Assembly (NCBI RefSeq): GCF_008726925.1
Contig: NZ_VYWO01000001.1
Coordinates: 744,001 to 808,000 of the forward strand
Length of the DNA: 64,000 nucleotides
Direction: 5' to 3'
Source of the DNA: Aerococcus sanguinicola
GTDB taxonomy: Bacteria > Bacillota > Bacilli > Lactobacillales > Aerococcaceae
Part shown: piece after piece, positions 8,309-17,172 of the stretch
Layout of the letters: each line of letters opens with the position of its first letter
Numbering within the stretch: position 1 is the first letter of the stretch
Notes under the pieces: generated by a model
What the model saw: only the letters and a program-made list of their open reading frames with translations
Told to the model about the DNA's origin: nothing
Databases searched by the model: none
Program-made: the position numbers and the translations under genes

Positions 8309-8337
8309 AAAAAAGCCCACTTCTAAGAAGTAGGCTT
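8309..8337 (-). terminator. Terminator after the zinc transporter operon
   Basis: Stem AAGCCTACTTCT/AGAAGTGGGCTT on the minus strand with a T run, directly after the adcB stop. Confidence 0.8.
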
Positions 8338-8344
8338 AGCTAAG

Positions 8345-9142
8345 TTATGATTTGAGCTTGAGATAGAGGCTCTGAACCATAAAGATCAGGATAAACAGGG
8401 CCGCTATGGTGGCGCCAGGTGGGGTATCGAAGTAATAGGAGACCGTCAGCCCCCCTAGCATCCCAACCAGGGCTAAGCAGATGGCTAGGTAAATCACCTG
8501 GTTGAAGTGGCGGGCAATCCGCATAGCAATGGCTGCTGGCATGATAATAATCGCCGAAACCAGAAGAGACCCTGCGATGGGCATCATGATAGAGATCGCG
8601 ATCCCTGTTACAACTGAAAAAAGAATAGAAATCAAACGTGTGGGTAGGCCTGCCGTATAGGCCGTATCCTCATCGAAGGAAAGCACATAGAGGATCCGTT
8701 GGTTGACCAGGTAAGCAAGCCCGACAAGGACCGTTAGACCGATCAATAGCCCGATTTGAAGCGGCGAAATGGCCACAATCGATCCGAAGAGATAGGACTC
8801 AATACTGGCTGCAGAGTCCACACGGGAAAGCAAGAGGAGGGCCAAGGCCATCCCCCCTGACATTAGCATAGCAATCGAGATATCTGAATAATTACTGTAA
8901 ACCCGTCTGAGATATTCTAACAATAAGGCCGCCAAGATAACCAAGGCAATGGTTGTCAAGGTCGGCTCCAAGCCGAGGAGATAACCCAAGGCCACGCCCG
9001 CCAAAGAAATATGGGCCAAGGTATCGGCCATTAGCGACTGCTTACGCAGAATTAAGAATAGGCCAAGGATAGGCGTGAAGAGGGCCATCGCTAGGCAAGC
9101 GATGATGGCTCTTTGCATGAAGTCATACTGAAGCATCTCCAT
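8345..9142 (-). CDS. adcB: Zinc ABC transporter, permease AdcB/ZnuB
   Basis: This 265-residue membrane protein has about eight transmembrane segments and belongs to the ABC-3 metal permease family. It shows the typical [20 protein letters not shown] and [20 protein letters not shown] stretches. It forms the channel for Zn(2+) taken up by AdcA and driven by AdcC. ATG 9142 follows GAGGAGGGG; an ATG two codons later is also possible. The gene begins 52 bases inside adcC, so the two are coupled. Assignment to zinc comes from the His-rich AdcA and the Zur box upstream. Confidence 0.9.
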   Translation of the reverse strand: MEMLQYDFMQRAIIACLAMALFTPILGLFLILRKQSLMADTLAHISLAGVALGYLLGLEPTLTTIALVILAALLLEYLRRVYSNYSDISIAMLMSGGMALALLLLSRVDSAASIESYLFGSIVAISPLQIGLLIGLTVLVGLAYLVNQRILYVLSFDEDTAYTAGLPTRLISILFSVVTGIAISIMMPIAGSLLVSAIIIMPAAIAMRIARHFNQVIYLAICLALVGMLGGLTVSYYFDTPPGATIAALFILIFMVQSLYLKLKS

Positions 9143-9795
9143 GGGGTCCCCTCCTCTCTGACTAAGTGGATTTGTTTATCGAAATAATCTTTTAGGGACA
9201 AGTCTTCATGGGTCACCATAAGGATTGCCTTGCCATGGTTACGGGTATTGTGGCGGAGCAAGTCATAGAAATTCTTGCGCGATTCAATATCCATCCCTGT
9301 CGTCGGTTCATCTAAGATAAAGAGGTCTGGATCCGTTGCGAAGACCCGGGCCAAACAGATCCGCTGCTTCTGTCCGCCCGACAAGTCCCCAATCCGTTCA
9401 TTTCGTTGTTCCCACATCCCCACGGAGTCAAAGGCCCGTCGGATATGGTCTTCATCCTCCTGGTCTAAGCGCTTGAACCAGCGATTCTGCTGGTAGCGGC
9501 CCGACTGAACAAATTCATAGACCGTTGAAGGGAAGCCAGCATTGAAAGAAGAAATACTTTGGGGCACATAGCCGACTTGTAATTTTTCACCTTGGAAATT
9601 CTTCTGGGCAATCCGACACTGGCCTTTTTCTGGTTCGAGCAGACCGAGGATATTCTTGAGCAAGGTCGTCTTAGCGGCTCCGTTTTCCCCCGTTAGGATC
9701 ACAAATTCGCCCGGATCTACGGTAAAACTAATATTATTTAAGACCGGCTCCTCATTGTATGAGAAGCGCAAGTCTTCCACTTCAATATAATGCAT
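9091..9795 (-). CDS. adcC: Zinc ABC transporter, ATP-binding protein AdcC/ZnuC
   Basis: A 234-residue ABC ATPase with signature [14 protein letters not shown] and Walker [13 protein letters not shown], and a switch His in MVTHED. The Walker A reads GENGAAKTT, where the family usually has GxNGAGKST; the third glycine is Ala, but the catalytic Lys and Thr remain, so activity is likely kept. It powers zinc uptake through AdcB. It starts 11 bases after adcA and its last 52 bases overlap adcB. Confidence 0.92.
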   Translation of the reverse strand: MHYIEVEDLRFSYNEEPVLNNISFTVDPGEFVILTGENGAAKTTLLKNILGLLEPEKGQCRIAQKNFQGEKLQVGYVPQSISSFNAGFPSTVYEFVQSGRYQQNRWFKRLDQEDEDHIRRAFDSVGMWEQRNERIGDLSGGQKQRICLARVFATDPDLFILDEPTTGMDIESRKNFYDLLRHNTRNHGKAILMVTHEDLSLKDYFDKQIHLVREEGTPWRCFSMTSCKEPSSLA

Positions 9796-9806
9796 AGGAC
9801 ACTCCT

Positions 9807-10799
9807 TTACTTCAAGCCCGCTTCGAGATGGTCTAAATTCTGCCGCATCAAGTGGAGATAGCCTTCTCCATTAGCTTCGATACTGGCATCAGGAGACTCC
9901 ATTGAGCTGAGACTGCTGGTCTTAATCCCTGTATCATGGGCAATGACATCAGCCAGCTTAGAAGATCCCCCCTGCTGGAAGAAGATCACTTCGATGCCTC
10001 TTTGGCGAATATAGTCTTCTAATTGGGCCAATTTGGCTGGAGATAGACTGGCGGTCGAATCCACACTGGTCAAGGCAATCTGTTCCAGATCATAGCGGGC
10101 AGCCAGGTAGTTAAAGGCGGCATGGTCCACGACAAAGTGCCGGTCCTTCTTATCCGCTAAGGCAGTCTTAAAGTCCTGGTCTAATTGCGCCAATTCCTTA
10201 ATAAAGGCCTCGGCATTGGCTTGATAGTCCGCTTGATGGTCAGGGTCCTGACCAGCTAGGGCATCCGCAATTCCCTGAACTTCTTTTTGGGCCAGGACAG
10301 GATCCAACCAGGTGTGAGGGTCCTTGGCATGGACATGGAGGTCGCCTTCCGGGTGATCGTGACCATCGTCTCCTTCCCCATCATGGGCGTGGTCATGGCC
10401 CTCATGCTGGGCCCCATCAATGGTGGTTACCTGGCCAGCCATCAGGTCAAGTCCTCCTGCTGCCTCGTGGACAGCGACTTGGTCTTGTTTGAGGCTCTCC
10501 ACCATAGTCGGTACCCAGGTCTCCATTTCATCACTATTATAGATAAAGAGATCAGAGGCTTCCAAATCCGCTAAATTTTTAGCGCTAGGTTCATAGTCAT
10601 GAACCTCTTGCCCATTAGCAATCATCACTTGAACGTCTGCATGGTCTCCTGCCACCGCTTGGGTCAAGGCCTGGATGGGATAAAAACTGGTCATCACTTG
10701 CAGCTTATCCCCCGATTCAGCCTCTTTCTGGGAGCTTTGGCAAGCCGTCACAAGCAAGGCTAAGCCCAAAGCGAAAAGGTAAAGATATTTTTTCTTCAT
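9807..10799 (-). CDS. adcA: Zinc-binding lipoprotein AdcA/ZnuA
   Basis: A 330-residue substrate-binding protein of the cluster A-I metal family. The lipoprotein signal [20 protein letters not shown] ends in the lipobox VTAC. A His/Asp-rich loop ([20 protein letters not shown], near residue 130) is diagnostic for zinc rather than manganese. Further ligands lie in [15 protein letters not shown] and [10 protein letters not shown]. It lacks the C-terminal ZinT domain found in some streptococcal AdcA proteins. It is the first gene of adcA-adcC-adcB and has a perfect Zur-type box just upstream. Confidence 0.94.
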   Translation of the reverse strand: MKKKYLYLFALGLALLVTACQSSQKEAESGDKLQVMTSFYPIQALTQAVAGDHADVQVMIANGQEVHDYEPSAKNLADLEASDLFIYNSDEMETWVPTMVESLKQDQVAVHEAAGGLDLMAGQVTTIDGAQHEGHDHAHDGEGDDGHDHPEGDLHVHAKDPHTWLDPVLAQKEVQGIADALAGQDPDHQADYQANAEAFIKELAQLDQDFKTALADKKDRHFVVDHAAFNYLAARYDLEQIALTSVDSTASLSPAKLAQLEDYIRQRGIEVIFFQQGGSSKLADVIAHDTGIKTSSLSSMESPDASIEANGEGYLHLMRQNLDHLEAGLK

Positions 10800-10831
10800 C
10801 GCTGACTCCTTTCATCAAGATTAAAGGTTAG

Positions 10832-10846
10832 TCGTAACTGTTACGA
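10832..10846. promoter_or_regulatory. Zur box in front of adcA
   Basis: A perfect 7-1-7 palindrome TCGTAACTGTTACGA, one base per arm away from the Bacillus Zur consensus TCGTAATNATTACGA. It lies 33 bases before the adcA start codon. It predicts zinc-dependent repression by a Fur-family Zur protein rather than by the MarR-type AdcR of streptococci. Confidence 0.8.
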
Positions 10847-10889
10847 TTTAATACCCTTTAAGATACCACACTTCCTCCCCTGTCGCAAG

Positions 10890-10919
10890 AAAAAAAGCTG
10901 AGTCCCCTCAACTTTTTTC
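10890..10919 (-). terminator. Terminator after ispE
   Basis: Stem AAAAAAGTTGAG/CTCAGCTTTTTT on the minus strand, ending in a T run, 17 bases after the ispE stop. Confidence 0.8.
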
Positions 10920-10936
10920 TTCCTATAGGGCTCCTG

Positions 10937-11806
10937 TTAGAGGCCAGTCCCCTGCTGCAAGACAGGGACCACATAGACTTCTTTACAGAAACCGCGCAAG
11001 GCATTATAGACATGTTTGGCCCGGTTCAAAGACGGGGCAAAGCCAATAACTGTCGACCCCGTCCCGGTCATAGTCACCCCTTGGGCCCCAAATTTTTGCA
11101 TCTTAGCCTTTAACTTAGCTAGGCTAGGATAATTCCAAAAGACCAAGTCTTCTAGCATATTGCCTGTTGCTTGGACTAAGTCCTGGTAGGAATGCTTATG
11201 GATAGCTTGGAGGACGGCCGGGGTATTGGCCTGGTCAGGCAGGTCAGACGGAGTCAGCTCGTGTAAGATCTTGTCGGTAGATACAGAGAGCGGTGGCTTA
11301 GCGAGAACCAACCATGAGGCAGGCAGGGCGGAGAGCGGCTGGAGCTGGTCGCCCTGTCCGCTAACGTGCTGGATACCACCTAATAAACAATAAGGAGCAT
11401 CCGCATCAATCTTTAGGGCCAAGTCTAAGAGCTCTTCTCTAGAATAATCCAGGTCCCAGAGCTTATTCACAGCCCGTAAAACAGCCGCCGCATCCGAGCT
11501 CCCCCCGCCTAGGCCGGCAGAGACCGGGATTTGCTTCTCAATAATAATCTCTAAACCCCGCTTAACTTGACTGGCCTCCCTAATCAAACTTGCGGCGCGA
11601 TAGGCATGGTTCCGCGCATCATTAGGAAGGAAGCTCCGGCTCGTACGCACTACAATCTCTTGGTCGGAACGCTCTTGGATTGTCAGGCGGTCTGAGAGGT
11701 CAACCGAAGCCATCACCATGTCATAATGCCAGCTCCCAGTCGCTTCATGGTAGATCAAGTCCTGGGATAGGTTTATCTTTGCTGCTGCTTTCTCTATAAT
11801 CGACAC
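10937..11806 (-). CDS. ispE: 4-diphosphocytidyl-2-C-methyl-D-erythritol kinase
   Basis: A GHMP-family kinase of 289 residues: N-terminal AAAKINLSQDLIY, ATP loop PVSAGLGGGSSDAAAVL near residue 90, and the C-terminal GVTMTGTGSTVIGF. IspE phosphorylates CDP-methylerythritol in the MEP isoprenoid pathway. Many Lactobacillales use mevalonate yet keep an ispE homologue after veg, so its role here may not be isoprenoid synthesis; no other MEP gene is in the window. It lies downstream of veg, as in the Bacillus veg-ispE-purR order. Confidence 0.9.
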   Translation of the reverse strand: MSIIEKAAAKINLSQDLIYHEATGSWHYDMVMASVDLSDRLTIQERSDQEIVVRTSRSFLPNDARNHAYRAASLIREASQVKRGLEIIIEKQIPVSAGLGGGSSDAAAVLRAVNKLWDLDYSREELLDLALKIDADAPYCLLGGIQHVSGQGDQLQPLSALPASWLVLAKPPLSVSTDKILHELTPSDLPDQANTPAVLQAIHKHSYQDLVQATGNMLEDLVFWNYPSLAKLKAKMQKFGAQGVTMTGTGSTVIGFAPSLNRAKHVYNALRGFCKEVYVVPVLQQGTGL

Positions 11807-11915
11807 ACTGCCACCTCCCTTATTCGCAATGACTGATTACCTTGAATTTTAGCATGAGATCCCCTTGAAATAAAGTAAAGCCGCTTTGCCGTCGGGTCAT
11901 TAGCCGCTAATATGA

Positions 11916-11946
11916 GAAAAAGGCCAGGACACCATGCCTAGCCTAG
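11916..11946 (-). terminator. Terminator after veg
   Basis: Minus-strand hairpin AGGCTAGGCATGGTGTCCTG followed by GCCTTTTT. It closely resembles the terminator at 20808-20838. Confidence 0.65.
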
Positions 11947-11952
11947 ACTTCT

Positions 11953-12189
11953 CTAATTATTAAATTCAATTTCAACGCTTTCCGTTAAGACATCTGTGTA
12001 GCTGTAACAGACACGTTCGAATTGATTTTGATCCTGGTCAAGTTCAACAACAAAAACAGCTGGGAAGGTATCACTCAAAATCCCCTGGCGCACGGTAATC
12101 CGTTTACGTCCTGTCTGTTGGGTAACCTGGATACGGCGCCCAAGCTTTTCATCCAAAGCTGCTTTGATCGCTGCTAAGTTCCCTGACAT
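11953..12189 (-). CDS. veg: Veg protein
   Basis: A 78-residue protein matching the Veg family (DUF1021) along its length: IKAALDEKLGRRIQV, TGRKRITVRQGILSDTFPAVFVVEL, CYSYTDVLTESVEI. In Bacillus subtilis Veg is highly expressed and stimulates biofilm matrix genes; its biochemical activity is not settled. It has its own strong promoter (TTGCAT, 17 nt, TATAAT). Its position between ksgA and ispE is conserved across Firmicutes. Confidence 0.95.
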   Translation of the reverse strand: MSGNLAAIKAALDEKLGRRIQVTQQTGRKRITVRQGILSDTFPAVFVVELDQDQNQFERVCYSYTDVLTESVEIEFNN

Positions 12190-12213
12190 TCTATCACTCC
12201 TCTAATGTTAACT

Positions 12214-12242
12214 ATTATAACACATGAGTTGACTTTATGCAA
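12214..12242 (-). promoter_or_regulatory. Promoter of veg
   Basis: On the minus strand TTGCAT (12242-12237), 17-nt spacer, TATAAT (12219-12214). A 15-bp palindrome AGTCAAGACTTGACT (12263-12277) lies about 20 bases upstream of the -35 box; it may be an operator or the tail structure of the racemase gene. Confidence 0.75.
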
Positions 12243-12299
12243 TACCACAAATGAGCGATTGAGTCAAGACTTGACTTTGTTTTCTTAGTCATTTTTTAT

Positions 12300-13013
12300 T
12301 TAAGAACTTGCTTCTTTTCCTTGGCTTTGGATGCCTTGGCGGACAACTTCTGCAACCAATAGTTTCTCGGCATCGATAATGGGGTAAGCCTTCTTAGGGT
12401 CATGGCTATTCACATAAGAAACTTCTGTACAGCCCAGGATGATGGCTGAGGCCCCCTGGTCCATAAAGTCCGATAGAATTTCCTCGTACAGACTAAGGTC
12501 AGCGATGGCCTGGTTTTTGACCTGGTCATAAATCAGCCTCATAATCTTCTCCTGGAGGGCATCATCGGGAGCCAGGGCTTGGCAGCCTGCCCGCTCAATG
12601 GTCTCATGGTATAGACCACTCTGAGTCGTTCCCTTAGTCGCACAGATACCAATTTTTTCCCCGCGATGGGCTGCGAGAGCGTCTTCAACTAAGGTCAGCA
12701 TGTTAATAATGGGTAGGTCAGTTGCTGCTTGCAGGTCATCGAAGAAGTAGTGGGCTGTATTGCAAGGAATCGCCAAGAAATCAGGGCCTAAACTTTCTAT
12801 TTGTTTAATATCTTCAATCAGGGGTTCAACCGGACTTGCCTGGCTATGGTCTAAGATATAAGCCGTCCGATCGGGAACAGTTGCATGGTTAAAGAGGATA
12901 TAGTTCAAATAAGCTTGGTCACTCTCAGGACGGTAAAGCTTATTCATTTCTTCTAAAAAGTTGGTGGTTGCAACGGTCCCCATCCCCCCTATAATCCCAA
13001 AGAAATGTTTCAT
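12300..13013 (-). CDS. Aspartate racemase (aspartate/glutamate racemase family)
   Basis: A 237-residue PLP-independent racemase with both catalytic cysteines in place: AIPCNTAHYFF and ILGCTEVSYV. The N-terminus MKHFFGIIGGMGTVATTNFL is the aspartate racemase type. It converts L- to D-aspartate. It is the last gene of a three-gene unit with a D-aspartate ligase-like ATP-grasp enzyme and an asparagine synthase, which points to supplying D-Asp for peptidoglycan cross-bridges. An amino-acid racemase of other specificity is possible, but the context argues for aspartate. Confidence 0.88.
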   Translation of the reverse strand: MKHFFGIIGGMGTVATTNFLEEMNKLYRPESDQAYLNYILFNHATVPDRTAYILDHSQASPVEPLIEDIKQIESLGPDFLAIPCNTAHYFFDDLQAATDLPIINMLTLVEDALAAHRGEKIGICATKGTTQSGLYHETIERAGCQALAPDDALQEKIMRLIYDQVKNQAIADLSLYEEILSDFMDQGASAIILGCTEVSYVNSHDPKKAYPIIDAEKLLVAEVVRQGIQSQGKEASS

Positions 13014-13036
13014 AGTACCTCCCTCTACAGGGCCGG

Positions 13037-14257
13037 CTAGAGCTGGCCTGTTTCTTTAAATTTGCGGTAGTAATTAAGTTCTGATGCTTTCACATAGAGC
13101 TTGCGGCGCCAGTGATTGTCATAAGGATAGGCTAAGGGATTGAAGACTTGGTGGGCTTGATAGAGCCCCTTCACCTGGTCCGCATAAGGCGTTCCAACTA
13201 GGCGACGCTTCACCAAACCCCGGGGTAAGACCGTAAAGAGGGCGGGTTTGGCTTCAAAGCTGTTGGGCACTTGCCGTTGGAAGAGATAGTCTTCAATGTA
13301 ATAGTAGATAGGATTCTGTCCCCCTGCCGTGACATAATAATTGGATAGGCCTAAACGCGGATTTAATTCAAAGAAGACAAAAGTTTCCCGGTCTCGGTCA
13401 TAGATTAAGTCAAAATTGGCATAGCCCGTAAAATCATAGGCGGTCATCAGGGCTTCCACATGGCGGTAAACATCCTCATGGCCGTTCTCGCTCAAGATGG
13501 CCAAGTGGTTACCGGCGGCACTCGCCGACCGGTCTTCCACCATCACGCGCCCAAAGGCTGTCAGTTTAATCTTCTTATCATGGGGCGACCGATAGGCTGT
13601 CACAACTGCCTGGTCCGTATCCGCTCCTTCAATGAAGTCCTGGACAATAATAGGGTCTGGATACCCGCCTTGACGCATGAGCTGGATGGCTGTCTGAGCT
13701 TCCTCTGGATTGTCACAGAAGTAAATCTTACGCTTGCCCTCAAAGTGAAGGACTTGGTAGCTTGGGGTAATAGCTGGCTTAACGACCAGCTTGCCCTTAG
13801 CTTCAGCTGGAAGCTGGTCATCTGTCACTTGCCAGGTATGGGGATAAGGAACACCAACAGCTTCGCACTTAGCATAGAATTTAGCCTTGTCCGTTGCCTC
13901 TTCTAAGGTCGCTAAGTCCACATAAGGAACGGTCCAACCCGCTTCTTCAAAGACATCGCGGTGGGTAATCAAGTGCTCCGTGAAGGTGTCCTCAGAAGCT
14001 AAGACAATTTTAGCCGCTTCTGGATAATCCCGGTCCACCCGGTCTCTAATTTCAATAAAATGTTCACGCAAGTTATCTGTTAAGTCAGGATAGATATGCT
14101 TGTTAACAATCTTCGAATGGGCAACTGGGCCGGCATCCATGGTGACATTTAAGTCCGTTTTTATGCCGTATTGCTCATGGAAGGCCCGAGCAATGCTGTA
14201 GGCTCCCTTGTTACCCAGGAACAAAATAGGAACAAATGCTGGTAAATTTGACATCAT
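13037..14257 (-). CDS. ATP-grasp D-aspartate ligase (Asl-like)
   Basis: This 406-residue ATP-grasp enzyme resembles Enterococcus faecium D-aspartate ligase Asl-fm, with PAFVPILFLGN at the start, the SIARAFHEQYGI and SKIVNKHIYP segments, GKLVVKPAIT, and metal ligands in FVFFELNPRLGLSNYYV. Asl adds D-Asp to the epsilon-amino group of Lys3 of the peptidoglycan precursor. It lies between an asparagine synthase gene (11 bases upstream) and an aspartate racemase gene (23 bases downstream), the partners expected for a D-Asp/D-Asn cross-bridge. Substrate choice is inferred from homology and context. Confidence 0.82.
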   Translation of the reverse strand: MMSNLPAFVPILFLGNKGAYSIARAFHEQYGIKTDLNVTMDAGPVAHSKIVNKHIYPDLTDNLREHFIEIRDRVDRDYPEAAKIVLASEDTFTEHLITHRDVFEEAGWTVPYVDLATLEEATDKAKFYAKCEAVGVPYPHTWQVTDDQLPAEAKGKLVVKPAITPSYQVLHFEGKRKIYFCDNPEEAQTAIQLMRQGGYPDPIIVQDFIEGADTDQAVVTAYRSPHDKKIKLTAFGRVMVEDRSASAAGNHLAILSENGHEDVYRHVEALMTAYDFTGYANFDLIYDRDRETFVFFELNPRLGLSNYYVTAGGQNPIYYYIEDYLFQRQVPNSFEAKPALFTVLPRGLVKRRLVGTPYADQVKGLYQAHQVFNPLAYPYDNHWRRKLYVKASELNYYRKFKETGQL

Positions 14258-14268
14258 TAGGCTCCTTT

Positions 14269-16188
14269 TTAAGCAATATCCGATACTTCAGGGGCTAGGG
14301 TCTTGCAAGCACCCTGGTCTTTGATGAAGTAGATGGTATACCATAAGAGGAAGACATAGACCGCATAGATTTGGTGACCGAGGTCAGCCTTCTCTTGGCG
14401 GTGGTCCTCGAGCAATTGAAGGATCGCTTCTTGGTCGAAGAATTCAGCAGCCAAATCGCTCTCAAACATCGCCTTAATATTGGAGTAGAAAGGCTCTTCC
14501 CGTAACCAGTGACGGATAGGGGTAGGGAAGCCTAATTTCTTCCGTTTGGCCCACTCTTCAGGCAAGACATCTTCAGCTGCCTTACGCAGAGCGACCTTGG
14601 TTTGCTTGGCCGTTGTCCGGTATTCATCTGGAATGCCCTTAGCCATCTCCATTACTTCCTTGTCCAAGAAAGGTACGCGAAGTTCAAGAGAATGGGCCAT
14701 ACTCATCTTATCTGCCTTGAGTAAGATATCGCCTGGCATCCAGACATTCAAGTCCAAATACTGCATCTTTTGCAGGTCACTTTGGCCAGCCACTTGGGCA
14801 TAGTAAGGTGCACAGATATCTGTTGATGTTTGTTTGGACCGGTATTTTTCTTTAAGGATGGCATTGGCTTGGGCATCGGGGAAGACCAGAGCCTGGCCAA
14901 TAAATTTCTCTTCCACAGGGGTTACTGACCGTTCCGCTAATTGTTTAAGGCGGGAAGGTTTTTGCCCAGAAGGTAAGAGGCGGTTGATAAAGCGACGCAT
15001 CCCCAGGGGCAGCTTGTTATAATAGTCAGTTTCAATATGAGAGGGTTGGTACCACTCATAGCCACCGAAGAGTTCATCGGCTCCCTCGCCAGATAGGACC
15101 ACTTTAACATTCTCTGCAGCTAATTGGTTGAGGAAGTAGAGGGGGACAATCGAATAGTTGGCATCCGGTTCATCCAAGTAGTAGACAATATCTTCTAAGT
15201 GATCAAAAGCTTCTTGGCCTGAAATATAGCGGCTCTTATTCTCAATCCCCAATTGTTCCGACAATTTTTGGGCGTGGACGGTCTCGTTGAACATGTCTTC
15301 ATATTCTTTGAAACCTACTGAGAAGGACTGTTGAGGGTCAAGCAAGGCAGTGACTAAGCTTGAGTCAACCCCACCCGATAAAAAGGAGCCAACTTTCACA
15401 TCAGACATGGCATGGAGTTCCACGGATTCATTCACAGAATCCTTGATCTTCTCAACATAATAGTCAATGTCTTCTTGGGCAGGCTCGCTGGTTTCATCGT
15501 GGAAGGCCTTGTCCCAATATTTTACTGTCTTCATTTTGCCATTTTGGTAGAGCATGTAGTGGGCAGGTTCTAACTTGTAGACCCCTTTGAAGAAGGTTTC
15601 ATCTAAAGGATTATATTGGAAGGTCAAGAAAGGACGGATAGCCTCTTTATTTAGGGCCTTGATGAAATTCGGATGGTCGAGGAAACTCTTGATCTCAGAA
15701 CCGAAGAGCAAGCTGCCATCTGTCGTATAGTCCGTATAGTAGAGGGGCTTAATCCCGAATCCATCACGCGCTAAGAGAGCACGCTTGTCTTGGGTATCCC
15801 AGATGCAGAAGGCGAACATCCCGCGTAACTTAGATACAATATCTTCACCATATTCTTCGAAGCCGCGGATAATCACTTCACTATCGGTTTCTGATATGAA
15901 GTCATAGCCCTTGGCCTTGAGGTCCTTGCGCAAGGTCTTGTAGTTATAAATTTCACCATTGAAGACCATCACATAACGGCCATCTTTACTATAGAAAGGT
16001 TGGTTGCCACAGTCGCTCAAGTCAATAATGGACAAGCGGCGGAAGCCTAGGGAGATGTCCTCATCCGTATAGACCCCTGCACTATCTGGCCCACGGTGGA
16101 CAATTCGTTCCATCATGGCATCTAGTATTTCTTTGTCATTTTCAAGTTTACGGTCGGCACCATAGATATATCCGACAAAACCACACAT
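14269..16188 (-). CDS. asnB: Asparagine synthase, glutamine-hydrolysing (AsnB/AsnH type)
   Basis: A 639-residue class II amidotransferase. Cys2 (MCGFVGYIYG) is the glutaminase nucleophile; RHxGPD-type VHRGPDSAG and FNGEIYNY follow. The synthetase domain has the PP-loop VGSFLSGGVDSSLVTALL near residue 265. It amidates aspartate. Because it heads a unit with a D-aspartate ligase and a racemase, it may work like lactococcal AsnH, which amidates the D-Asp side chain in the cross-bridge, rather than make free asparagine. That role is an inference. Its start is well set by Cys2. Confidence 0.92.
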   Translation of the reverse strand: MCGFVGYIYGADRKLENDKEILDAMMERIVHRGPDSAGVYTDEDISLGFRRLSIIDLSDCGNQPFYSKDGRYVMVFNGEIYNYKTLRKDLKAKGYDFISETDSEVIIRGFEEYGEDIVSKLRGMFAFCIWDTQDKRALLARDGFGIKPLYYTDYTTDGSLLFGSEIKSFLDHPNFIKALNKEAIRPFLTFQYNPLDETFFKGVYKLEPAHYMLYQNGKMKTVKYWDKAFHDETSEPAQEDIDYYVEKIKDSVNESVELHAMSDVKVGSFLSGGVDSSLVTALLDPQQSFSVGFKEYEDMFNETVHAQKLSEQLGIENKSRYISGQEAFDHLEDIVYYLDEPDANYSIVPLYFLNQLAAENVKVVLSGEGADELFGGYEWYQPSHIETDYYNKLPLGMRRFINRLLPSGQKPSRLKQLAERSVTPVEEKFIGQALVFPDAQANAILKEKYRSKQTSTDICAPYYAQVAGQSDLQKMQYLDLNVWMPGDILLKADKMSMAHSLELRVPFLDKEVMEMAKGIPDEYRTTAKQTKVALRKAAEDVLPEEWAKRKKLGFPTPIRHWLREEPFYSNIKAMFESDLAAEFFDQEAILQLLEDHRQEKADLGHQIYAVYVFLLWYTIYFIKDQGACKTLAPEVSDIA

Positions 16189-16287
16189 AATTATTACCTC
16201 ATTTTTTTATTTTTTCGCATTTCTCTATCTTCTGTCTATCTATTATAACCAATGCTCGGGCCTTTAAGTCTAAAAGATTTGTAAAAA

Positions 16288-17172
16288 TTAAGAACAGCCA
16301 ACTTGGACCAAGGCATCACTCAAGCGAGCGAACTCTTCAATCGTCAGCGTTTCAGCCCGGCGTTTGGGATCAATCCCCGCCTGGTCCAAAGCTTCCTCGA
16401 CCCGGCTCAGAACTTGGGGATCCTTGCCAAAGAATTGGCGAAGATTATTCCACAAGGTCTTGCGCCGCTGCTTGAAGCTTGCTCTAACTAAACGGAAGAA
16501 GAAGTCTTCATCCTGGACAGAGAGCTTGGCTTCGGGACGCCGCTTCAGGTAGAGGATCGCTGAATCGACATTAGGCCGGGGCTTAAAGACGGTCCGCGGT
16601 ACGGTGAAGGCGATCTCGGCCTCACAGTAGTAGTCGATTGCAATGGTTAAAGAGCCGTAAGCCTTAGAATTCGGTGAAGCAGTCAAACGTTCGGCAACTT
16701 CTTTTTGCATCATCAGAACAAAGCCATCGAAGCGCAAACCCGACTCTAAGAGCTTAAAGATAATCGGCGTCGTAATATAGTAAGGCAAGTTGGCGACTAC
16801 CAACAAGCGTTCATCTGCTGAGAAGTATTGACTGACCGTGGCTTTAATATCCACTTCTAGGATATCAGCATGGCGGATATGGATATTATCATAATCCGCT
16901 AGCTCATTAGCCAAAACTGGCAAGAGGCGTTGGTCCAATTCAAAGGCTAGCACTTCCTTAGCTTCCTGGGCCAAGACCTCTGTTAAAGCGCCAATTCCAG
17001 GGCCAATCTCAATCACATTCGTCTCCTGGTCGATTTCTCCTGTGGCCACCATATCGGCTAGGACTTGTGGCTCCATCAGGAAGTTTTGTCCCAAGCTCTT
17101 CTTGGCTTCAAGCTGGTAGCGCTTGAGAATCTCATTGGTACGTGAAGGGGTTGCGATTAATTTCTTTTTCAT
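16288..17172 (-). CDS. ksgA: 16S rRNA dimethyladenosine transferase KsgA/RsmA
   Basis: A 294-residue SAM-dependent methyltransferase. Motifs: KKSLGQNFLM, VIEIGPGIGALTEVLA (SAM loop), VVANLPYYITTPIIF (NLPY catalytic motif) and RPNVDSAILYLKR. It dimethylates A1518 and A1519 of 16S rRNA late in 30S assembly. Its start overlaps the end of rnmV by 4 bases, the usual coupling. Confidence 0.96.
   Translation of the reverse strand: MKKKLIATPSRTNEILKRYQLEAKKSLGQNFLMEPQVLADMVATGEIDQETNVIEIGPGIGALTEVLAQEAKEVLAFELDQRLLPVLANELADYDNIHIRHADILEVDIKATVSQYFSADERLLVVANLPYYITTPIIFKLLESGLRFDGFVLMMQKEVAERLTASPNSKAYGSLTIAIDYYCEAEIAFTVPRTVFKPRPNVDSAILYLKRRPEAKLSVQDEDFFFRLVRASFKQRRKTLWNNLRQFFGKDPQVLSRVEEALDQAGIDPKRRAETLTIEEFARLSDALVQVGCS

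Noticed and set aside
9640..9680. Inactive zinc transporter ATPase because of GENGAAKTT
   Set aside because: Only a loop glycine is replaced by Ala; Lys, Thr, Walker B and signature are intact, so loss of function is not supported.
13460..13906. A 148-codon plus-strand frame inside the D-Asp ligase gene
   Set aside because: It is antisense to a well-supported ATP-grasp gene, with no ribosome site and no family resemblance.
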